From positions 211,961,507 to 212,025,506 of the forward strand of contig BTPG01000004.1 of assembly GCA_036245525.1 (NCBI GenBank): 64,000 nucleotides of DNA, read 5' to 3'. The stretch comes from Semisulcospira habei (Eukaryota > Mollusca > Gastropoda > Semisulcospiridae). The position numbers were made by a program, and so were the translations under genes. Positions 63,918-64,000 of this stretch are shown here, piece by piece. Below the pieces are notes generated by a model that was not told the origin of the DNA, searched no databases, and was given only the letters and a program-made list of their open reading frames with translations. Each line of letters starts with the position of its first letter. The stretch's first letter is position 1.

Positions 63918-63995
63918 GGCCCACTACCGCTGCAACTATTCATAGATGACTTCTGTAACAGATGGTTACGAAACGCTACACAAAGGTCTAGTTAG
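63918..63995 (+). repeat. Dispersed 70-bp piece, direct copy
   Basis: AGGCCCACTACCGCTGCAAC to TAGCGTTTC-complement (GAAACGCTA) at the window edge; see 56555 and 48905. Confidence 0.75.
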
Positions 63996-64000
63996 GATTC

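Overview
This is eukaryotic nuclear DNA, most likely from a marine invertebrate and plausibly a gastropod mollusc. The reasons are GT-AG introns, intron-rich genes, CA/GA microsatellites, a DIRS retrotransposon, LINE and hAT remains and a dense crop of short palindromic elements. The species is inference; no sequence here settles it. One base (24278) is ambiguous.

Two host genes start head to head. On the minus strand, three exons of the GPI transamidase catalytic subunit (PIGK/GPI8) lie at 16878-16792, 16065-15920 and 13450-13392. The rest of that gene lies beyond position 1, so positions 1-13391 are one large intron. That intron holds a DIRS-like element (2163-8628), a decayed LINE (8735-10455) and an apparently intact two-exon hAT-derived gene (13127-10742), all on the same strand as PIGK. 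On the plus strand, 664 bp from the PIGK start codon, a multi-domain adenylate kinase of the AK5 type begins at 17542. I could assemble twelve exons in frame to 37993 (577 codons), plus one possible cassette exon. It has an N-terminal docking region and two complete adenylate kinase domains. The two domains have identical exon sizes (176, 114 and 192 nt) and phases, so they arose by duplication including introns. The gene is open at 37993 and further exons were not found up to 64000.

From about 15.5 kb to the right edge the space between exons is packed with short foldback elements, which I call families. A: core reading GTTCAAGGGTGGTGCC...GGCGCC and its mirror. B: CTGTCGGTAGCGGTTTTTG and its mirror. 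C: CAAGAGGCATAGATCCTCAT and its mirror. D: TGCATGCACAAAGGGG. E: an arm beginning GGCTGATGTCAGCC. F: TGCTGGTCTGTGATTTTGG. G: ATGATGGTCTTTAATGACAG. H: AAAAGCGAGATTTTCATTG. I: TTAACTCAT...GTGCCGC. J: GAGCTTAGTCCTGCGCCAGC. K: AGCAAAAGAAATGCGACAT. L: GTTATTGGTAGCAGGGG. The best preserved copies of A, B and C begin TTAACCC and end GGGTTAA, which is the target and end signature of piggyBac-type transposons; no transposase for them is in the window. Copies nest inside each other exactly at TTAA, and their two arms change together from copy to copy. Other repeats here are a tRNA-headed SINE with another insert inside it, a 3' piece of a second LINE (49843-51190), a pair of 550-bp elements, a 480-bp direct repeat pair and long GA, GT, C and G tracts.
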